Source: Candidatus Woesearchaeota archaeon
Lineage (GTDB): Archaea; Nanobdellota; Nanobdellia; Woesearchaeales; GW2011-AR4
Assembly: GCA_016211245.1 (NCBI GenBank)
Contig: JACQSQ010000034.1
Location: forward strand, 1-8,809
Direction: 5' to 3'
DNA: 8,809 bases
The stretch's first letter is position 1. Each line of letters starts with the position of its first letter. Under the pieces are notes generated by a model. It was not told the DNA's origin. It saw only the letters and a list, made by a program, of their open reading frames with translations, and ran no database searches. The translations under genes and the position numbers were made by a program. This document shows, one piece after another, positions 5,756 through 8,809 of the stretch.

Positions 5756-6643
5756 ATGGAGCCGAAAATCGTATCTTCATTCTATAAATACATAAAAATA
5801 GACAATGCATCGGATTTTGCCAAAGAGCATCTTGAATTCTGCCTGTCATTAGGCTTAAAAGGAAGAATTCTTGTTGGAGAGGAAGGCATTAATGGCTGTG
5901 TTTACGGGACAAAAGAGCAGGTTGAAAAATATAAGGCTGAGTTAATGAAAAATCCCTTCTTTTCTGATATTGAAGTCAAGGAACATATGACCAATAAAAT
6001 AGCTTACAGGAAGATGTTTGTCAGATTAAGAAAGGAGATAGTCCATTCCGGATTGAATATTGATTTAAGGAAAACAGCAAAGTTTCTTACACCAGCCCAA
6101 GTCAAGGAAATGCTTGATAAAAATGAGGATGTTGTCTTAGTAGACATGAGAAACGACTATGAAGCAAAGATTGGCAAGTTCAGGAATGCAATTATTTTGC
6201 CGATGAGAAATTTTCGTGAACTGCCGCAGGCTGTCAAAGATATTGAGCATCTGAAGGAAAAAAGAATTGTTGTGTATTGCACAGGTGGAATAAGGTGCGA
6301 GAAGGCATCAGCTTACTTAAATGAGATTGGATTCAGAGATGTTTCACAGATTAAAGGAGGCATATTGAAATATGGCGAGGAATTTCCGGACACTTACTGG
6401 GAAGGCAAGTGCTTTGTTTTTGACGACAGACTGGCTATCCAAATAAATAAATTCAACACAGAGCCATTGACAGAATGTGTTTGGTGCAATAAGAAATGCG
6501 ATGATTACCTTAACTGCCACAATCTTGATTGTGATAAATTGTTTGTAAGCTGCGAGGAATGCAAGAAATTGCACAATAAGAGTTGTTGTGAAAATTGTGC
6601 AAATGCCCCTAAAAGAAGAAAAGAAATTTTGACAGAAAATTAA
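5756..6643 (+). CDS. trhO: tRNA uridine(34) hydroxylase, TrhO/YceA rhodanese family
   Basis: TrhO hydroxylates the wobble uridine U34 of certain tRNAs to 5-hydroxyuridine, using molecular oxygen in the characterised E. coli enzyme. The 295-residue protein has the family's three parts. The first is an N-terminal ferredoxin-like domain (about 3-95) with the signature GRILVGEEGINGCVYGT (36-52). The second is a rhodanese domain (about 105-215) with DMRNDYEAKIGKFRNAI and the active loop CTGGIRCEKA, giving catalytic Cys175 and Cys181. The third is a C-terminal Cys-rich segment (241-281) with CVWC, Cys248, Cys254, Cys259, CEEC, CC and Cys281, as found in many family members and likely to bind zinc or iron. 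Everything needed for activity appears intact. No Shine-Dalgarno is seen, and a TATA box at about -26 suggests a leaderless mRNA. It diverges from the DUF218 gene. The family is mainly bacterial, so an archaeal copy suggests transfer between domains; this is inferred, not shown by composition. Confidence 0.92.
   Translation: MEPKIVSSFYKYIKIDNASDFAKEHLEFCLSLGLKGRILVGEEGINGCVYGTKEQVEKYKAELMKNPFFSDIEVKEHMTNKIAYRKMFVRLRKEIVHSGLNIDLRKTAKFLTPAQVKEMLDKNEDVVLVDMRNDYEAKIGKFRNAIILPMRNFRELPQAVKDIEHLKEKRIVVYCTGGIRCEKASAYLNEIGFRDVSQIKGGILKYGEEFPDTYWEGKCFVFDDRLAIQINKFNTEPLTECVWCNKKCDDYLNCHNLDCDKLFVSCEECKKLHNKSCCENCANAPKRRKEILTEN
5782..5790 (-). promoter_or_regulatory. TATA-like element inside trhO, possible promoter for the long DUF218 protein
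   Basis: The - strand reads TATTTATAG, centred about 32 nt upstream of the 5754 start codon and inside codons 9-12 of trhO. If the long start is real, this is the best available TATA box and would give a leader of only a few nucleotides. Placing a promoter inside the neighbour's coding region is unusual, so the shorter start with its own box remains a serious alternative. Confidence 0.3.
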
Positions 6644-6803
6644 CCTACTATTTTTGACATTAAACTTCTAAATAAATCAATAGAAACCATTAAAAAGGGT
6701 GCAATCTGCTAAATAATAGAGTAATTTGATTGAAAACCGCATTGTTTTTTATTGTGACGGTTAAGAAGAGCAGGAATATGCCTTGTGACAAAAGTCCATG
6801 GTC

Positions 6804-6813
6804 AAAAATATAA
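6804..6813 (+). promoter_or_regulatory. TATA-like box for the helicase gene
   Basis: AAAAATATAA lies about 63 nt before the helicase ATG. It would place the transcription start near 6835 and give a leader of roughly 36 nt that includes the Shine-Dalgarno. Other AT-rich stretches in the spacer could serve, so the assignment is tentative. Confidence 0.33.
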
Positions 6814-6857
6814 GGCGATATTTCTGAAATAATTACCAATTGGACAGAAAAATAAGC

Positions 6858-6863
6858 AAGGAG
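6858..6863 (+). promoter_or_regulatory. Shine-Dalgarno site deciding the helicase start
   Basis: AAGGAG ends 8 nt before the ATG at 6872, an ideal spacing. Unlike PEP carboxylase and trhO, the helicase is therefore translated from a leadered mRNA. It supports MISGIHLHEDL as the true N-terminus. Confidence 0.75.
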
Positions 6864-6871
6864 ACTAGAAA

Positions 6872-8239
6872 ATGATATCAGGAATACATTTACATGAGGA
6901 TTTAAAGAAAGCATTCTTGGAGCTTGGCTTCTCGGAAATGACAGAGATACAGCAAAAGACCATACCTTTGATACAGCATGGAAAGGATGTGATAGCCCAG
7001 TCCAAGACCGGCTCAGGAAAGACAGCAGCGTTTGGCTTTCCAATGCTGGAGAAAATCTCTCCGCATAAAGGCCTGCAGGCTTTGGTTCTCGTTCCGACAA
7101 GGGAATTATGCGAGCAAGTTATGACTGAATTAAGAAAATTTGCCAAATACAAGAGAATGAATATAATTGCAGTCTATGGGGGGGTTTCCATAAATCCGCA
7201 GATATTTGCCATAAGGAATGCTGATATTGTTGTGGGAACACCCGGAAGAATGCTGGACCATCTTCAAAGGGGAACAATCAATCTCAGCAAGGTACAGATG
7301 CTTGTGCTTGACGAGGCTGACAAGATGTTTGAGATGGGTTTCATAGATGATGTAAAACAAATCATATCCCAGACTCCAAAGGAAAGGCAGACTTTATTGT
7401 TCAGCGCTACCATTTCGACGCAAGTGCATGAGATAGTGCAGCATTACATGAGGCATCCTGAGAAAATCAAGGTGCAGTCATATGTCGAAGAGGCCATGCT
7501 GGAGCAGTTCTATTATGACGTGCCTTCAAGGGAGAAATTCTCTTTGCTTGTGCATTTATTGAAGAAAGAGAATGCCGGGCTGGTCATAATATTCTGCGCC
7601 ACAAGAAGCAGGGTCAATGTTGTCGCAAAAAACATTTACAAAAACGGATTCCAGGCAGAGCCTTTGCACGGGGGATTAAGCCAGAACCAGAGAAAAAGGG
7701 CAATCGATGCATTTCACGCGAATAAAGTTGACATATTAGTCGCAAGCGATGTGGCTGCAAGGGGGCTTGACATCAAGAATGTCAATCTCATAGTGAATTA
7801 TGACATTCCAAAAACATCTAAAGAATACATACACAGAATAGGAAGGACAGCAAGAGCAGGCACAACAGGAAAAGTAATTTCCTTATTGTCTCATGAAGAC
7901 CATGAAAATTTCAGGAATGTGATGGATGACCGGTCATTAGTCATACAGAAGGTTGAATTGCCGCAGTTCGAAAGGATTGCATTCTTTTCGGCAGGAAGGC
8001 AGGATGGGGACAGGCCCAGATATGACAGGCCACAAAGGGGAGGGTATGGGCATCAGCGCTCCCATGGACATTCTTACAGAGGACCTCAAAGAAGAAGCTT
8101 TGGCTCGGAAAGAGGCGAACAGTCTGAAGGAAGAAGTTATGGTGGAAGAAGCCAGTCTTCTGGTGGGTACAGGCCAAGATATGGGCATGGAGGGTCAAGG
8201 CATCATTTTGGAGGAAGCAGTTATCACGGAAGAAGATGA
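6872..8239 (+). CDS. DEAD-box ATP-dependent RNA helicase with RG-rich tail
   Basis: This 455-residue enzyme unwinds or remodels RNA duplexes using ATP, typically in ribosome assembly, RNA decay or cold adaptation. All core motifs are present: the Q motif (GFSEMTEIQQ, Gln28), Walker A with Lys50-Thr51, PTREL (75-79), GG (103-104), TPGR (123-126), DEAD (147-150), SAT (178-180), the second RecA domain with HGG (266-268), ARGLD (296-300) and HRIGRTAR (321-328). The helicase core ends near residue 370. The last 80 or so residues (376-455) are a low-complexity tail rich in Arg, Gly, Ser, Tyr, His and Gln, with RGG, YGG and SYRG repeats. Such tails bind RNA and can favour condensates in other DEAD-box proteins. 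It resembles bacterial DeaD/CsdA/RhlE-type helicases and the archaeal DEAD-box proteins related to them; the exact subgroup cannot be named, so no symbol is given. The gene has its own Shine-Dalgarno and a 228-bp upstream spacer, and is followed by a strong hairpin. Confidence 0.94.
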   Translation: MISGIHLHEDLKKAFLELGFSEMTEIQQKTIPLIQHGKDVIAQSKTGSGKTAAFGFPMLEKISPHKGLQALVLVPTRELCEQVMTELRKFAKYKRMNIIAVYGGVSINPQIFAIRNADIVVGTPGRMLDHLQRGTINLSKVQMLVLDEADKMFEMGFIDDVKQIISQTPKERQTLLFSATISTQVHEIVQHYMRHPEKIKVQSYVEEAMLEQFYYDVPSREKFSLLVHLLKKENAGLVIIFCATRSRVNVVAKNIYKNGFQAEPLHGGLSQNQRKRAIDAFHANKVDILVASDVAARGLDIKNVNLIVNYDIPKTSKEYIHRIGRTARAGTTGKVISLLSHEDHENFRNVMDDRSLVIQKVELPQFERIAFFSAGRQDGDRPRYDRPQRGGYGHQRSHGHSYRGPQRRSFGSERGEQSEGRSYGGRSQSSGGYRPRYGHGGSRHHFGGSSYHGRR

Positions 8240-8276
8240 TGGTGCAAGAGAGCGCTTAAAATATAGAAAAATAAAT

Positions 8277-8312
8277 GGAAAGTTCGCTATAACGGTGTTA
8301 TACGAACTTTCC
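8277..8312. terminator. 36-nt near-perfect hairpin between convergent genes, likely bidirectional terminator
   Basis: GGAAAGTTCG (8277-8286) pairs perfectly with CGAACTTTCC (8303-8312), and inside it TATAAC (8288-8293) pairs with GTTATA (8297-8302) around the triplet loop GGT. The only defect is a bulged C at 8287, giving 16 bp in total. It lies 37 nt after the helicase stop and 16 nt after the stop of the - strand gene. On the - strand it is followed immediately by the T-rich ATTTATTTTTC, a classic terminator layout; on the + strand no T-run follows. The structure is seen directly; termination or 3'-end protection is inferred from position. The 36-nt dyad could also be a repeat family member or a protein-binding site. 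Confidence 0.65.
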
Positions 8313-8328
8313 TACAATTAGAGCTTCT

Positions 8329-8809
8329 CTACCCAAAAACCCCAAACAATCCCTTTGCTTTCTTGCCTTTTGTCTCTATAAGAACCTGTATCTCTTCCTG
8401 CTGCTGCTTTAGGTTTTCAACCTGCTCTTTTAAAATTGCCTTTGCGACATCGCTTGGCACTTCATCAATCAGTTTAGTCAAAGTTTCAATGGAATTCTGC
8501 AGTTTTGCCTTGCTCTCATCAAGTTGCTTAATCTCTTCCTGCTCAGCTGCTTTTGCCAAGCCTAAAAACAACTTTATTTTATATCCGAATCCTTTGTTTT
8601 CTTCTTTCTTTTCCACTTCTTCCAATTTATCAGAGGCGTCAAGCACCTCGCTTGCCTTATCTTCGATAATATACAGGTATTCGCTTGGGACATCAGAATC
8701 CCTTAATGAAGCCAGTTTTCCGGCAGCCTCTTCCACCTTTGTGCTGGCAACAATCTTTGACTTAACTTCCTTTGACCTTTCAGAGCTTTCTGCCGCGCTT
8801 ATCTTGGCA
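8329..8809 (-). CDS. C-terminal part of a coiled-coil-rich protein, gene cut by the right edge
   Basis: The frame is open from the stop at 8329-8331 to the end of the window, giving 159 visible residues. The GTG at 8734-8736 could be read as a start, but the 24 codons before it are open and of the same Lys/Glu/Ser/Ala character, so the gene very probably continues to the right. The visible part is almost all helix-forming. An Ala/Ser/Lys/Glu-rich stretch leads to DVPSEYLYIIEDKASEVLDA, then a Gly-Phe-Gly-Tyr break (KGFGYKIKLFLGLA), a long amphipathic helix, the turn DEVPSD, a Gln/Glu-rich coiled coil (LKEQVENLKQQQEEIQ) and the end GKKAKGLFGVFG. There is no cysteine and no membrane segment in this part. 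I do not recognise the family; a faint resemblance to archaeal Ala/Glu-rich helical proteins of the DUF5667 kind is not enough for a name. A strong hairpin lies 16 nt past its stop. No function is proposed. Confidence 0.75.
   Translation of the reverse strand, partial: AKISAAESSERSKEVKSKIVASTKVEEAAGKLASLRDSDVPSEYLYIIEDKASEVLDASDKLEEVEKKEENKGFGYKIKLFLGLAKAAEQEEIKQLDESKAKLQNSIETLTKLIDEVPSDVAKAILKEQVENLKQQQEEIQVLIETKGKKAKGLFGVFG

Larger units (their letters stand above)
6644..6871. other. 228-bp spacer between trhO and the DEAD-box helicase gene
   Basis: No gene longer than a few codons is convincing here. A T-run (6651-6655) 7 nt after the trhO stop may end that transcript. Two weak inverted repeats are present: AACCG/CGGTT (about 6736-6762, 5-bp stem with a long loop) and AAATAT/ATATTT (6806-6823, 6-nt loop). 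The right end carries a TATA-like sequence and a Shine-Dalgarno for the helicase. If transcription starts nearer the left TATA-like sequences (around 6667-6675 or 6708-6716), the helicase would have a long 5' leader, as described for some cold-regulated archaeal DEAD-box genes. Confidence 0.5.

Noticed and set aside
6779..6814. 11-codon reading frame (MPCDKSPWSKI) in the spacer before the helicase
   Set aside because: Too short, no Shine-Dalgarno, and no reason to think it is translated; an upstream-peptide role cannot be supported.
6690..7152. - strand open frames at the 5' end of the helicase gene
   Set aside because: Both are antisense to conserved helicase motifs and have no start context or recognisable domain.
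8277..8312. Resemblance of the 36-nt dyad to lox/FRT/dif-type recombination sites
   Set aside because: The centre is itself self-complementary and not an asymmetric spacer, no recombinase gene is nearby, and the match to loxP-like half-sites is only a few bases.
7953..8321. 122-codon + strand frame overlapping the helicase tail
   Set aside because: It is a frame shadow of the repetitive purine-rich RG tail; its translation is Glu/Gly/Met-rich with no domain and it runs into the hairpin.
1..8809. CRISPR array, tRNA, rRNA, insertion sequence or prophage genes
   Set aside because: No regularly spaced repeats, no cloverleaf or rRNA-like segments and no transposase or integrase motifs were seen on either strand.

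Overview
The window looks like a piece of an archaeal chromosome. The strongest evidence is the 491-residue PEP carboxylase, which belongs to the compact archaeal-type family and not to the ~900-residue bacterial/plant type. Supporting signs are AT-rich TATA-like boxes centred about 26 nt before start codons (leaderless transcripts), a mix of leaderless and Shine-Dalgarno starts, AGA/AGG-dominated arginine codons and frequent ATA isoleucine codons. Base composition is moderately AT-rich throughout. A DPANN or related small-genome archaeon would fit, but the lineage cannot be fixed from this sequence. No tRNA, rRNA, CRISPR array, transposase or insertion sequence was seen.

Region 1 (1-3384, + strand) is a compact metal-efflux operon, most likely for copper(I). 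It starts with a perfect 16-bp palindrome (candidate operator), then an ArsR-type regulator, a 66-aa DUF2892-like membrane protein, a 52-aa cysteine-rich protein and a CopA-type P1B ATPase with an N-terminal YHS domain and two HMA domains. Gaps between the genes are 10, 36 and 2 nt. A plausible reading is that the regulator senses metal and releases the palindrome, the small Cys protein and the N-terminal domains handle the metal, and the ATPase exports it. The roles of the two small proteins are inference.

Region 2 (3385-5754) holds the PEP carboxylase (+), with its own probable leaderless promoter, converging on a DUF218/YdcF-like protein (-). Region 3 (5754-6643) starts at a head-to-head junction: the annotated start codon of the DUF218 gene and that of a TrhO-type tRNA U34 hydroxylase (+) are separated by a single base pair, so their promoters must interleave or the DUF218 gene starts further in.

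Region 4 (6644-8239) is a 228-bp spacer followed by a DEAD-box RNA helicase with an Arg/Gly/Ser/Tyr/His-rich disordered tail. Region 5 (8240-8809) contains a striking 36-nt near-perfect hairpin between convergent genes, then the C-terminal part of a coiled-coil-rich protein on the - strand that runs off the right edge.

The most noteworthy items are the small Cys-rich protein and its operon with the palindromic operator, the 36-nt hairpin, the one-base divergent start-codon junction, and the occurrence of TrhO and DUF218, both more familiar from bacteria, in an archaeal setting.
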